From Flavihumibacter profundi (lineage in GTDB: Bacteria; Bacteroidota; Bacteroidia; Chitinophagales; Chitinophagaceae), in contig NZ_JAIQXE010000001.1 of assembly GCF_020076305.1 (NCBI RefSeq), forward strand, positions 1,426,001 through 1,490,000: a stretch of DNA of 64,000 nucleotides, written 5' to 3'. Numbering within the stretch: position 1 is the first letter of the stretch; every line of letters begins with the position of its first letter. Below, in pieces: positions 1 through 7,888 of this stretch. The notes under the pieces were generated by a model. That model did no database searches. It saw nothing but the letters and a program-made list of their open reading frames with translations, and was not told where the DNA came from. The position numbers and the translations under genes were made by a program.

Positions 1-420
1 TTCTTTCGGATAATCCAGCACCATCAGTTCACGGCCATCCAAAGTTGTTTTAATAACCTGGTGCCGGCTGTTATCACAGATAAATAATACTTCAGTACCA
101 TTTTCATTAAATAGGGTGAGGCCGTGTGCTCCGGGGTAAGTTGTTCCCCACCAGCTCAGTAACTTGCCTTTTTTATTATATATCAGCACGTTGTTTTTGG
201 TCTCGTTGGTCAGCAAAATAATCCTACCCTTGCTATCCTGCACCATCTCATGGCAATCATTGACAGGATTTTTGGATACATCGGCCCTACTCCATTGTGT
301 ATCGACTTTATATCTTTTTTTCTGGTGACCAATAATTTCCCCATTATCAAAAGCCATCGGTCCGACCATCAGGCCAGCCATGGCAAGGGAACTATTCCGC
401 ACAAATTTTCTTCTATCCAT
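1..420 (-). CDS. Secreted NHL/six-bladed beta-propeller protein (partial, C-terminus beyond window)
   Basis: Reading the minus strand from the ATG at 420 gives 140 codons open to the window edge, so the C-terminal part is missing. The N-terminus MDRRKFVRNSSLAMAGLMVG has a twin-arginine-like motif followed by a hydrophobic stretch, which suggests Tat export. The rest has propeller-like repeats: a strand with 'DSKGRIILLTNE', then 'VLIYNKKGKLLSWW', then 'HGLTLF...VLFICDNSRHQVIK', the rhythm of NHL-repeat proteins. It begins 9 bases after the stop of the DUF1501 gene and is probably the last gene of that operon. Substrate and role are unknown; it may be a carbohydrate- or ligand-binding scaffold. 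Confidence 0.75.
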   Translation of the reverse strand, partial: MDRRKFVRNSSLAMAGLMVGPMAFDNGEIIGHQKKRYKVDTQWSRADVSKNPVNDCHEMVQDSKGRIILLTNETKNNVLIYNKKGKLLSWWGTTYPGAHGLTLFNENGTEVLFICDNSRHQVIKTTLDGRELMVLDYPKE

Positions 421-429
421 TTTTTTCGG

Positions 430-1887
430 TTATGCTTTGATGATATCTTTTACTACTGTTCCTGCCACATCGGTCAGCCTGTACCTGCGGCCCAGGTGTT
501 TAAATGTCAGCTCTTCATGATTCAAGCCCATCAGGTGAAGAACAGTTGCATGAAAATCATGCACATGAACCGGGTCTTTAATGATATTATACCCGAAATC
601 GTCTGTTTCTCCATAAACGCCAGGCTTAACCCCACCACCAGCCATCCAGATTGTGAAGCAACGTGGATGGTGATCACGGCCATAATTTTCTTTGGTCAGC
701 GTTCCCTGGCAATAATTGGTCCTGCCAAACTCACCACCCCATATAACCAGTGTTTCATCAAGCATCCCCCTTTGTTTCAGGTCGGTAATTAAGGCGGCTG
801 ATGCCTGGTCAGTATCTATGCATTGACCCTTAATCTGGTTAGGGAGGTCACCATGACTATCCCAGCCCTGGTGATATAGTTGCACAAAACGAACTCCGTT
901 CTCCGAAAGTTTGCGTGCCAGCAGGCAATTCGCTGCAAAAGTACCGGGCGTTAGGCAATCCGCACCATATAATTTAATGATTGATTCGGGTTCTTTGCTG
1001 AGATCTGTCACTTCCGGCACTGCTGTTTGCATCCGATACGCCATTTCATATTGCTGAATCTTGGTATGAATTTCCGGATCGCCGAAATCTTTATAATTCT
1101 CTTCGTTTAAGCCTTCCAGCTGGTCAAGCATTTTCCTGCGATCAGCTTTGTCAATAGACTCAGGATTATTCAGGTACAAAACCGGGTTTTCCCCGCTGCT
1201 GAACTGCACGCCCTGGTGGATGGAATCAAGAAATCCGTTAGTCCACAATTTTGAATAAACACCCTGGCCGTTTCCCTTTCCTTTTGATAGCAAAACACAA
1301 AAAGCAGGCAGGTTCTGATTCTCACTACCAAGTCCATAACTCAGCCAGGATCCCATACTTGGCCTGTTGCCAACCTGGGCACCGGTCTGGAAAAAAGTAA
1401 GTGCCGGATCATGGTTGATCGCCTCCGTATACATGCTTTTAATGATACAGAGATCATCAACAACCCCTGAAGTGTGCGGTAATAATTCACTGATCCAGGC
1501 CCTGGATTGCCCATATTGGGAAAAGTTGAATAATGAACCTGCCAGCGGAAATTTTTTCTGGTCGGCAGTCATCCCGGTTAAGCGTTGCCCCATGCGAATG
1601 GATGCAGGCAGGTCCTGCCCAAATTTCTCGCGCAACATTGGCTTATAGTCAAACAATTCCAATTGGGATGGAGCACCATTTTGGAAAAGGTAAATAATGC
1701 GCTTGGCCTTCGGTGCAAAATGCGGCAGATGTTGGAGCAAGGCTTCTTCCCGGTTACCACTACTGAAAAGGTCCGGAATAAGCAGTGAACCCAGGGCTGC
1801 ACTACCTATACCAATACCTAGTTTCGTAAGGAAACGCCGCCGGTTCATGTGCAGGTGATGTTGCAAAAATTGTTTTTCCATGCTCAT
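430..1887 (-). CDS. DUF1501 family protein, Tat-exported
   Basis: This 485-residue protein has the DUF1501 pattern, a family distantly related to sulfatases and alkaline phosphatases and typically paired with DUF1553 proteins. The N-terminus carries MNRRRFLTKLGIGIGSAALG around residue 14, a twin-arginine signal, so the true start may be that inner Met. Family-like segments include 'IYLFQNGAPSQLELFDYKP', 'MYTEAINHDPA' and 'VWGGEFGRTNY' followed by 'GRDHHP', which resembles metal-binding sulfatase-fold motifs. Its ATG overlaps the upstream gene's stop as ATGA, indicating translational coupling. The biochemical function of DUF1501 is not established; extracytoplasmic hydrolase activity is an inference. 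Confidence 0.88.
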   Translation of the reverse strand: MSMEKQFLQHHLHMNRRRFLTKLGIGIGSAALGSLLIPDLFSSGNREEALLQHLPHFAPKAKRIIYLFQNGAPSQLELFDYKPMLREKFGQDLPASIRMGQRLTGMTADQKKFPLAGSLFNFSQYGQSRAWISELLPHTSGVVDDLCIIKSMYTEAINHDPALTFFQTGAQVGNRPSMGSWLSYGLGSENQNLPAFCVLLSKGKGNGQGVYSKLWTNGFLDSIHQGVQFSSGENPVLYLNNPESIDKADRRKMLDQLEGLNEENYKDFGDPEIHTKIQQYEMAYRMQTAVPEVTDLSKEPESIIKLYGADCLTPGTFAANCLLARKLSENGVRFVQLYHQGWDSHGDLPNQIKGQCIDTDQASAALITDLKQRGMLDETLVIWGGEFGRTNYCQGTLTKENYGRDHHPRCFTIWMAGGGVKPGVYGETDDFGYNIIKDPVHVHDFHATVLHLMGLNHEELTFKHLGRRYRLTDVAGTVVKDIIKA

Positions 1888-4205
1888 GTTTTTACGATGG
1901 TTTCTTCCATGTTATATACCAGGTTGATGAGTTTCATCAGCGCGGCCAATTCATTTTTATCCAGTTTATTATTTTGCGGGTATTCACCTGCCTGTAGGGT
2001 CTTCTGCGCATCAAGCTGTTTTGACTGGAACGATTTCAACTGGTCATCAAAATATTGTTGCAAAAGCCCTTTTTCCTTTTCAGTTGGCATCCGGCAAAGA
2101 ATCCTCCGGAATGCGGTTTGAATATTCGCATGACCATCTGGATTAGCTTCAAGTAATTTTTGCGCGAACACCCTAGATGCCTCAAGCACATAAGGATCAT
2201 TCATCATAGCCAGGGCTTGCAGGGGCGTATTGGTCTGCAGCCTTTTCACTTCGCACTGGTCGCGGTTACTGGCATCAAAAAGCATCATGGAAGGAGGCGG
2301 TACGGTTAGCTTGATGAAGGTGTACATCCCCCTCCTGTATAAAGCATCGCCTTTGTCTTGCTGGTAAGTCGCCAAAACACCCCGGCCAGATGTAGCACTT
2401 TCCCACAAACCCTTTGGCTGGTATGGCTTGACACTTGGACCACCAATAATAGGTACCAGTAATCCGCTGGATGACAAAACCAGGTCACGTACCAGTTCTG
2501 CTTTGAGCCTAACCCTAGGTGCATGTGACAGGTAAATGTTTTCAGGATCATTTTGCTGGGCTTCCGGACTTATCTTTGCAGACTGCCGGTAAGTTGCGGA
2601 AGTAACGATTTTCTTCATCAGCTTTTTAATATCCCATCCATTCTCCATGAAATCCACTGCCAGCCAGTCGAGCAATTTTGGGTGCGATGGGAGGTCGCCC
2701 TGCATGCCAAAATCACCGGATGTTTTTACCAGTCCTTTACCAAATATTTCCTGCCACATCTGGTTCACGAAAACCCGGGCAGTTAATGGATTCTTTTCAT
2801 CTACAGTCCATTTTGCCAATCCGAGCCTGTTCCTGGGGTATTTCAAGGTATCATATGGCAACACTGATTCAATGGCAGTAGCCTGAACTAATGTTGTAGG
2901 CTGGTCATAAACACCACGGTTCAAAATATATGTTGGCCGCACTGTATCACGATCACCCAAAACCGAGACTGTCATTGCCCCTGTATCCTTGCTGTTGATA
3001 AAGGGCATCAGGTTCTTAATATCGCTTGGGGTAATCGTTAAAATTGGTGTTTTAGCAGGTTTGGATATGGAAACATCGCCTTCATAACCGGCTTCCTTTG
3101 AATTATTAAAAAAGGCGAACAACTCATAATAGGACTTCTGCGAAATGGGATCATATTTATGGTCATGGCACTGGGCGCATTCTGCAGTTAAACCAAGTAT
3201 CCCCTTGCTATATGTTCTTGTTTTATCAAGATTGTACTGAATACGGTATTCTTCAGGAATTACACCACCCTCTTCAGTGTATTTATGATTGCGGAAAAAT
3301 GCGGTAGCCAGTACCTGTTCTTTCGTTGCACCGGGAAGGAGGTCACCGGCAATTTGCCAGCCGATAAAATCATTATACGGCATATTATTATTAAATGCGT
3401 GAATTACCCAATCACGCCATGCCCATTGTGTCCTTATATTATCATCCTGGTAACCGTAACTATCTGCATAACGGCCTACATCTAGCCAGTGAATGGCCAT
3501 TTTCTCGCCATACTGGGGCAGGTTCATCAACTCCTCTACCATTTTTTCATAGGCGTTTTCTGATTTATCCGCAAGGAACCTGTTCATCCTTTCTTCAGTT
3601 GGCGGTAACCCGGTAAGGTCTAATGACAACCTTTTCAACAGCCTTTCCTTATCAGCTTCCGGATTGGGGGATAGACCTTTTTCAGCCAGCTTTTCCCCAA
3701 TAAAATAATCTATTTCATTCCTGGCCCGGCTTTTTTCAGGAATTTCAGGCAATGGTGACTTTACAGGAGCAACAAATGACCAATGTGGTTCATATACAGC
3801 CCCTTCCTCAATCCACTTTTTAATAAGCGCAACTTCATAGGACGTTAAAGCACCAAGGTGGGAATCAGGCGTTGGCATCCTGTAAGAAGTATCATCTGAA
3901 GTAATGCGTTTGAACAATTCCGATTCTTCAGGCTTTCCTTTAACAATCGCAAATGCACCTTTCGTTTCCTGTAAAGCAGCGAAGGCAAACTTCGGGTCAT
4001 CCAGCCTTAAGCCAGCTTCCCGCTTATTCTGATCGGGTCCATGGCATTTAAAACATTTATCTGAGAAAATTGGCCTGATGTGAAAATTATAGCTAACTGT
4101 AGAAGGTAGCTTTTCAGTACCACTATTGTGGTGATTTACACAGGCCACAAAAAAAATGACCAGGCACATCAGGAACGAGACTAAAATCAGGTGTTTTTTG
4201 GTCAT
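1884..4205 (-). CDS. PSD1-type lipoprotein: planctomycete cytochrome C, DUF1549 and DUF1553 domains
   Basis: The 773-residue product starts with a lipoprotein signal (hydrophobic stretch ending FFVAC, lipid-modified Cys at residue 22). A planctomycete-type cytochrome domain follows with one heme motif, CFKCH, at residues 51-55. The middle is DUF1549 ('LTGLPPTEE', 'HWLDVGRYADSYGYQ', and a second CxxCH in 'CAQCHDHKYDP'), and the C-terminal third is DUF1553 ('NRLGLAKWTVDEKNPLTARV', 'DFGMQGDLPSHPKLLDWLA', 'SNRDQCEVKRLQTNTPLQAL'). It is the first gene of the trio with the DUF1501 and propeller genes. The family is abundant in Planctomycetes, where it is suspected of acting on polysaccharides; a heme-linked redox role in the periplasm is inferred. 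Confidence 0.9.
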   Translation of the reverse strand: MTKKHLILVSFLMCLVIFFVACVNHHNSGTEKLPSTVSYNFHIRPIFSDKCFKCHGPDQNKREAGLRLDDPKFAFAALQETKGAFAIVKGKPEESELFKRITSDDTSYRMPTPDSHLGALTSYEVALIKKWIEEGAVYEPHWSFVAPVKSPLPEIPEKSRARNEIDYFIGEKLAEKGLSPNPEADKERLLKRLSLDLTGLPPTEERMNRFLADKSENAYEKMVEELMNLPQYGEKMAIHWLDVGRYADSYGYQDDNIRTQWAWRDWVIHAFNNNMPYNDFIGWQIAGDLLPGATKEQVLATAFFRNHKYTEEGGVIPEEYRIQYNLDKTRTYSKGILGLTAECAQCHDHKYDPISQKSYYELFAFFNNSKEAGYEGDVSISKPAKTPILTITPSDIKNLMPFINSKDTGAMTVSVLGDRDTVRPTYILNRGVYDQPTTLVQATAIESVLPYDTLKYPRNRLGLAKWTVDEKNPLTARVFVNQMWQEIFGKGLVKTSGDFGMQGDLPSHPKLLDWLAVDFMENGWDIKKLMKKIVTSATYRQSAKISPEAQQNDPENIYLSHAPRVRLKAELVRDLVLSSSGLLVPIIGGPSVKPYQPKGLWESATSGRGVLATYQQDKGDALYRRGMYTFIKLTVPPPSMMLFDASNRDQCEVKRLQTNTPLQALAMMNDPYVLEASRVFAQKLLEANPDGHANIQTAFRRILCRMPTEKEKGLLQQYFDDQLKSFQSKQLDAQKTLQAGEYPQNNKLDKNELAALMKLINLVYNMEETIVKT

Positions 4206-4523
4206 AGCAAAGCAAACTGAAAATCAATACTAAATATACTCTATTCCCGGCTTTTTTAGAAGGGAATAATCGTGAACCTTAAGCGGCTTGAAATTAATAG
4301 ATCAGTTACAGCCATGCTGGTTAATTATTATTAATTAGTTATTTATTATTATCCAAACCTCCCGATCATATTTAAAAAAACCGGAATTTTAATCCGTAAA
4401 ACGAAACTGCTGAAGTATTGGCTCAGTACCCTCATTACAGACTACGGGGCTATAAATGAGAAAGCGGTTGTTTGGGCAAAACAGTGTTTTTCTATTGATC
4501 TACTTGATTTTAGGACCTACAGA
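4206..4523. other. Divergent intergenic region, no gene found
   Basis: This 318-base AT-rich gap separates the leftward PSD1 gene from rightward rpiA and must carry both promoters, but no exact TAnnTTTG element was found on either strand. An imperfect hairpin (TATTCCC at 4242-4248 with GGGAATA at 4262-4268) would lie in the 5' leader of the PSD1 transcript. A 24-codon ORF (4456-4530) ends in a TAATG overlap with a possible rpiA start, but nothing else supports it. Confidence 0.5.
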
Positions 4524-5222
4524 ATGCTAATGATATTAACACCAGAACAAATAAAGCAGGCAGTGGGCCAAAAAGCGGCAACACTGGTTGAAGATGGTAT
4601 GACCATTGGAGCTGGAACAGGAACTACTGCCTATTGGTTTATCCACTCGCTGGGTAAAAGGGTTAGTGATGGATTAAAATGCCGGGCTGTGCCTACTTCT
4701 GTTCAAACAAAACTTATTTTACTGGAAAATAATATCCCCGTAATAACTCTCAATGAAGTGGCCGGACTGGACCTTGTCGTTGATGGCGCAGATGAAATAG
4801 ACCACCAGCTCCAATTGATTAAGGGCGGCGGGGGGGCACTTTTACAGGAAAAAATTGTCGCATTCGCCGGGAAAAAGCGAATTACCATAGCCGATTCTAC
4901 TAAACTGGTGCAAAAACTGGGACAATTTGCGTTGCCCGTAGAAGTGCTGCCATTTGGATACAAAATGGTGCAGCGATATATCGAAAAAAAATATGCAATC
5001 ACTACCAGGCTTCGGGAAAAAGACCAAAAACCCTTCCTGACAGACCATGGTAATTATATCCTTGATTGCGCCTTTAAAGTCATCCCGAATTTATTTGAGG
5101 CGAATGCATTCCTGAATAATATCCCCGGATTGGTAGACCATGGATTATTCCTGGATATGGCCGATGAAGCCCTGATTGGTTATCCTTCAGGGGAAATCAG
5201 AAAGATCTTCCGGCCCTTTTAG
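4524..5222 (+). CDS. rpiA: Ribose-5-phosphate isomerase A
   Basis: RpiA interconverts ribose 5-phosphate and ribulose 5-phosphate in the non-oxidative pentose phosphate pathway. The 232-residue length fits the family. Visible motifs are the phosphate-binding loop 'GAGTGTTAYWFI' (about 29-40), the catalytic 'DGADEID' (87-93) and 'KGGGGALLQEKI' (100-111), whose Glu109 matches the catalytic glutamate of the E. coli enzyme. The start could be ATG 4524 or ATG 4530 (MILTPEQ); neither has a Shine-Dalgarno sequence, as is normal in Bacteroidota. It appears to be transcribed alone. Confidence 0.96.
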   Translation: MLMILTPEQIKQAVGQKAATLVEDGMTIGAGTGTTAYWFIHSLGKRVSDGLKCRAVPTSVQTKLILLENNIPVITLNEVAGLDLVVDGADEIDHQLQLIKGGGGALLQEKIVAFAGKKRITIADSTKLVQKLGQFALPVEVLPFGYKMVQRYIEKKYAITTRLREKDQKPFLTDHGNYILDCAFKVIPNLFEANAFLNNIPGLVDHGLFLDMADEALIGYPSGEIRKIFRPF

Positions 5223-5340
5223 CTGTTAAATTATCTGAACCCGTTTTTCTTTACAAAACTATAACAATCGGGGTGCCAAATGAGCTAAAATTGGCGTAAC
5301 TTATGAAAGTTAAAGTTCAATATTTTATACATCCAAACAA

Positions 5341-5350
5341 AAGGAGGTCA
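5341..5350 (+). promoter_or_regulatory. Unusually strong Shine-Dalgarno sequence
   Basis: AAGGAGGTCA sits immediately before the ATG at 5352, with GGAGG four bases upstream of the start. It is nearly fully complementary to the 3' end of 16S rRNA. In Bacteroidia the anti-Shine-Dalgarno is normally occluded on the ribosome and most genes in this window lack such a site, so this one stands out. Confidence 0.7.
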
Positions 5351-5351
5351 C

Positions 5352-5654
5352 ATGAAAATAATCCATGACTCACCATTTGTCGACAAAAGAAAACATACCA
5401 TCGAATTTCACCTGGAAATTTCTTCTGCAAAAAAAGTATCTCTTGCTGGAACCTTTAATCACTGGGCGCAGGACGTTCTTCAATTACATCCGACAAAGAA
5501 AGGTGTCTGGACAATAAGAATTCCCATGTTGCCTAACGGCGTATACAAATACAAATTTTTTATTGACGAAAAGATGTGGATGGAAGATATTGAGAACCCA
5601 CTCCGCGAACCAGATGGATGTAGTGGTTGGAATAGTATTCTTGCCATAAACTAA
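5352..5654 (+). CDS. Small glycogen-binding (AMPK1/CBM48-like) domain protein
   Basis: The 100-residue product is essentially a single early-set/CBM48-type glycogen-binding domain. The signature runs 'VSLAGTFNHWAQDVLQLHPT', then 'GVWTIRIPMLPNGVYKYKFFID' and 'WMEDIENPLREPDGCSGWNS', with the conserved Trp/Lys/Asn carbohydrate-contact pattern of the AMPK beta and isoamylase N-terminal domains. No catalytic domain or signal peptide is present, so it is a stand-alone cytoplasmic carbohydrate- or glycogen-binding module. No glycogen gene lies next to it. The strong Shine-Dalgarno sequence fixes the start. Its exact ligand and role are unknown. Confidence 0.85.
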   Translation: MKIIHDSPFVDKRKHTIEFHLEISSAKKVSLAGTFNHWAQDVLQLHPTKKGVWTIRIPMLPNGVYKYKFFIDEKMWMEDIENPLREPDGCSGWNSILAIN

Positions 5655-5697
5655 AGGTTATTGCATAAAACTAAGGCCTGTGTTCGCGATACTTTTT

Positions 5698-5847
5698 TTA
5701 TGGTAATACCTGGCCAGTTATCGGAACGGAGCAGTGATGCAGTGTGTGCTGTACCATATTATCCCCGAATATTTTTGGTAGCCGAAAATAGGCTGTTGGA
5801 ACAGCCGCCAAACAAATGGCACCAGCAAACAGAATGAATTGTTTCAT
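5698..5847 (-). pseudogene. Possible N-terminal remnant of a sialate O-acetylesterase-like gene
   Basis: A 49-codon ORF on the minus strand begins with a signal-peptide-like MKQFILFAGAICLAAVPTAY and continues RLPKIFGDNMVQ. Sialate O-acetylesterases of Bacteroidota (SGNH family) characteristically begin their mature part with a segment like LPxLFxDNMVLQ, so the match is suggestive. The next residues diverge and the frame stops at 5698, while no later part of the family is visible before the tRNA-Leu unit or downstream. The call rests on about 12 residues and is tentative; a short unrelated secreted peptide is the alternative. Confidence 0.35.
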
Positions 5848-5932
5848 CAAAAATTGCCTGAATTTAAGGCAAAGCGTTTAATACATATGGGCTCTGTTTA
5901 TTACCTGGCCTGGGAAAATTTTGCATTTGCAC

Positions 5933-5970
5933 AAATAAAAAAGCCCTCCAAACTTTCGTTCGGAGGGCTC
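5933..5970 (-). terminator. Intrinsic terminator of tRNA-Leu
   Basis: Bases 5942-5953 pair with 5958-5969 in a 12-bp stem (one G-T pair) closed by a GAAA tetraloop when read on the minus strand, followed by TTTTTTATTT. It begins 3 bases after the tRNA 3' end, so it terminates the tRNA transcript. Confidence 0.92.
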
Positions 5971-5972
5971 TG

Positions 5973-6054
5973 TGCCCAGGACTGGATTCGAACCAGCACA
6001 CCTCGCGGCGCCGCCACCTGAAGACGGTGCGTCTACCAATTTCGCCACCTGGGC
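5973..6054 (-). tRNA. tRNA-Leu (anticodon CAG)
   Basis: Read on the minus strand the 82-base gene folds as a class II tRNA. The acceptor stem is GCCCAGG with CCTGGGC and discriminator A. The D-loop contains the leucine-type AAATTGGTAGAC. The anticodon stem CCGTC/GGCGG encloses the loop TTCAGGT (anticodon CAG, reading CUG). A short variable arm follows, then the T-loop TTCGAAT on a GCTGG/CCAGT stem. The terminal CCA is not encoded. It has its own promoter upstream and its own hairpin terminator immediately downstream. Confidence 0.95.
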
Positions 6055-6081
6055 AATTCCAGTTAATTGCTTAACGGGGTG

Positions 6082-6111
6082 CAAATATACAATAACTACA
6101 ATTCCTGCCAA
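6082..6111 (-). promoter_or_regulatory. Promoter of tRNA-Leu
   Basis: On the minus strand a TTG (6109-6111) and TATATTTG (6082-6089) are separated by 19 bases, which matches the Bacteroidota housekeeping promoter (TTG, 19-21 bases, TAnnTTTG). The tRNA 5' end lies 27 bases downstream of the -7 element. Confidence 0.75.
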
Positions 6112-6129
6112 GCACCAATGTTCTTTTTT

Positions 6130-7038
6130 TTACCCGGCGGGTGAAGATTTCCATCCGATCAGCAATACGCCTGCAACTACCAGCATCGTTCCGATAATTT
6201 GTCCGGCATGCATTTTTTCGCCCAGGAAAATATTGGCCTGTATTATTGTTGAAACCGGTCCGATACCCGAAACGATGGCCGCATTATTTGATCCAATTCT
6301 TTTCATGCCAGCACTAATCAGGAAGGAGGGCAATACTGTTGAAATGATCGCAAGCAGAATTCCATATTGCCACATTCCGCCCGACAAATGAATATCCTGC
6401 AAAGTATGCCTGAATGCAAAGTGAATAAAAATACCCATTGTTGCAGATAACATGGCATAAGCTGTAAACCTTGTTGCGCCAACTTTTGGAACCATCCGTC
6501 CAGTTCCCGCCATGTAAATGGCATAAGTAATGGAACAACAGAATATCAGGAAACTTCCCAAAAGAAAATCTGGTTTGGCGGCATCCAGATTTATCTCACT
6601 ATAATAAGCTACTGCCAATCCAATGTAGGTTAACAATAAAGCCCATCTCTGGCGCTTTCCCAGTGCCTGCTTAAATAAAAAATAATTGATCAGGGCGGTA
6701 AAACTGGGATACAGAAAAAGGATTAACCGTTCAAGCCCGGCTGAAATGAATTGTAACCCCATAAAATCAAACCAACTGCTTACATAATAACCCATCAGTC
6801 CCAAAGTAGCTACAGTAAGCCATTCCCTGAAATTCAGTGAAACTTTTTCAGCGCCGGAAGACCACCATGCTGCAAGCAAAAAAAATGGCAATGAGCAAAA
6901 CATCCGCAAAGCCAGTAAACTCACTACATCAATATGCACGTCCCTAAAGGCCAGTTTCACCAAAATGGCTTTGGTAGAAAACAATATTGCGCCGAGAAAT
7001 GTAATGAAAACGCCAACCCATTTGCTTGAATCTGGCAT
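6130..7038 (-). CDS. EamA/DMT-family permease
   Basis: The 302-residue protein consists of about ten hydrophobic helices in two EamA repeats, the arrangement of drug/metabolite transporter-superfamily exporters. Family-like segments are 'FLGAILFSTKAILVKLAF' at the N-terminus, 'SAGLERLILFLYPSFTALI' ending the first repeat, and 'ISTVLPSFLISAGMKRIG' with 'FLGEKMHAGQIIGTMLVVAGVLL' in the second. Its ATG overlaps the stop of dapD as TAATG, so the two genes are translationally coupled. Substrate cannot be read from sequence; linkage to lysine biosynthesis makes an amino-acid-related metabolite conceivable but unproven. Confidence 0.9.
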   Translation of the reverse strand: MPDSSKWVGVFITFLGAILFSTKAILVKLAFRDVHIDVVSLLALRMFCSLPFFLLAAWWSSGAEKVSLNFREWLTVATLGLMGYYVSSWFDFMGLQFISAGLERLILFLYPSFTALINYFLFKQALGKRQRWALLLTYIGLAVAYYSEINLDAAKPDFLLGSFLIFCCSITYAIYMAGTGRMVPKVGATRFTAYAMLSATMGIFIHFAFRHTLQDIHLSGGMWQYGILLAIISTVLPSFLISAGMKRIGSNNAAIVSGIGPVSTIIQANIFLGEKMHAGQIIGTMLVVAGVLLIGWKSSPAG

Positions 7039-7859
7039 TATACGCTTACGTTAAAATCACGTAACGCATCATTCAAACTGGTTTTCAAGTCGGTACTTGG
7101 TTTACGTTGCCCTATAATTAAAGCACAGCTCACGTTGAATTCACCAGCAGGAAATTTCTTTGCATATGTGCCAGGAATTACTACACTTCTTGCCGGTACA
7201 TGCCCTTTGTATTCAATAGGCACAGCGCCACTTACATCAATAATCTTTGTACTTTGGGTCAGCACCACATTTGCCCCCAAAACTGCTTCCTTTTCCACTT
7301 TAACCCCTTCTACTACAATACAACGGGACCCTATAAAGCAACCGTCTTCAATTATAACCGGAGCTGCCTGTAAAGGTTCAAGCACGCCACCTATACCTAC
7401 ACCACCACTTAAGTGAACACCTTTACCTATCTGGGCACAACTTCCTACTGTAGCCCAGGTATCTACCATAGTACCTTCATCAACATAGGCACCAATATTT
7501 ACATAACTGGGCATAAGCACCACATTCCTGGCGATGAAGGCACCATAACGGGCAACCGCATGTGGAACCGCCCGCACCCCCAGTGCCGCATAATTCTTTT
7601 TCAAATCCATTTTATCATAAAACTCAAATGGCGGAAGGTCCCAGGTTTTCATTTGCTGAATACCAAAATACATCAGGATCGCCTGCTTTACCCATTCATT
7701 CACCACCCAGCCTTGTTCAGTTGGCGAGGCTACACGAAGTTTACCTTTATCCACTTCTTCAATTACTGCCCTAACGGCATCACTATAGGTTGTTTCTTTT
7801 AGGAGATCCCGGTTAGCCCAGGCTGCATTAATCTGGTCTTGTAAGGTCATTGCTTGCAA
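7038..7859 (-). CDS. dapD: 2,3,4,5-tetrahydropyridine-2,6-dicarboxylate N-succinyltransferase
   Basis: DapD transfers succinyl from succinyl-CoA to tetrahydrodipicolinate in the diaminopimelate/lysine pathway, which also supplies meso-DAP for peptidoglycan. The 273-residue length and the left-handed beta-helix hexapeptide repeats ('VLMPSYVNIGAYVDEGTMVDTWATVGSCAQIGK' region, then 'GVGIGGVLEPLQAAPVIIED') are typical. The C-terminal 'PARSVVIPGTYAKKFPAGEFNVSCALIIGQRKPSTDLKTSLN' region matches the family. It is coupled to the downstream permease by TAATG overlap. A TATGTTTG promoter element lies only 7 bases before the start, implying a very short 5' leader. The pathway partner dapB is at 13664. 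Confidence 0.97.
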   Translation of the reverse strand: MQAMTLQDQINAAWANRDLLKETTYSDAVRAVIEEVDKGKLRVASPTEQGWVVNEWVKQAILMYFGIQQMKTWDLPPFEFYDKMDLKKNYAALGVRAVPHAVARYGAFIARNVVLMPSYVNIGAYVDEGTMVDTWATVGSCAQIGKGVHLSGGVGIGGVLEPLQAAPVIIEDGCFIGSRCIVVEGVKVEKEAVLGANVVLTQSTKIIDVSGAVPIEYKGHVPARSVVIPGTYAKKFPAGEFNVSCALIIGQRKPSTDLKTSLNDALRDFNVSV

Positions 7860-7866
7860 ATTTTTG

Positions 7867-7874
7867 CAAACATA
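7867..7874 (-). promoter_or_regulatory. -7 promoter element for dapD
   Basis: TATGTTTG on the minus strand matches the Bacteroidota consensus TAnnTTTG. It lies 7 bases upstream of the dapD ATG, so transcription would begin at or next to the start codon. No clear -33 TTTG was found. Confidence 0.55.
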
Positions 7875-7888
7875 GGGGAAAAAGAAAA

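Noticed and set aside
250-792. 180-residue plus-strand ORF across the propeller and DUF1501 genes
   Set aside because: It overlaps two well-supported minus-strand genes and crosses their junction, so it is a shadow frame.
4456-4530. 24-codon ORF ending as TAATG on the second rpiA ATG
   Set aside because: It is hydrophobic with a basic start but there is no ribosome signal, promoter or homology that can be seen, so coupling is not claimed.
5839-6021. 60-residue plus-strand ORF across the tRNA-Leu region
   Set aside because: It runs through the terminator and tRNA, which are better explained as RNA features on the other strand.
6130-6145. 16-base match to an arm of the 28969 palindrome at the end of the EamA gene
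   Set aside because: About one such match is expected by chance within a 64-kb window counting both strands, and here the bases are coding sequence.
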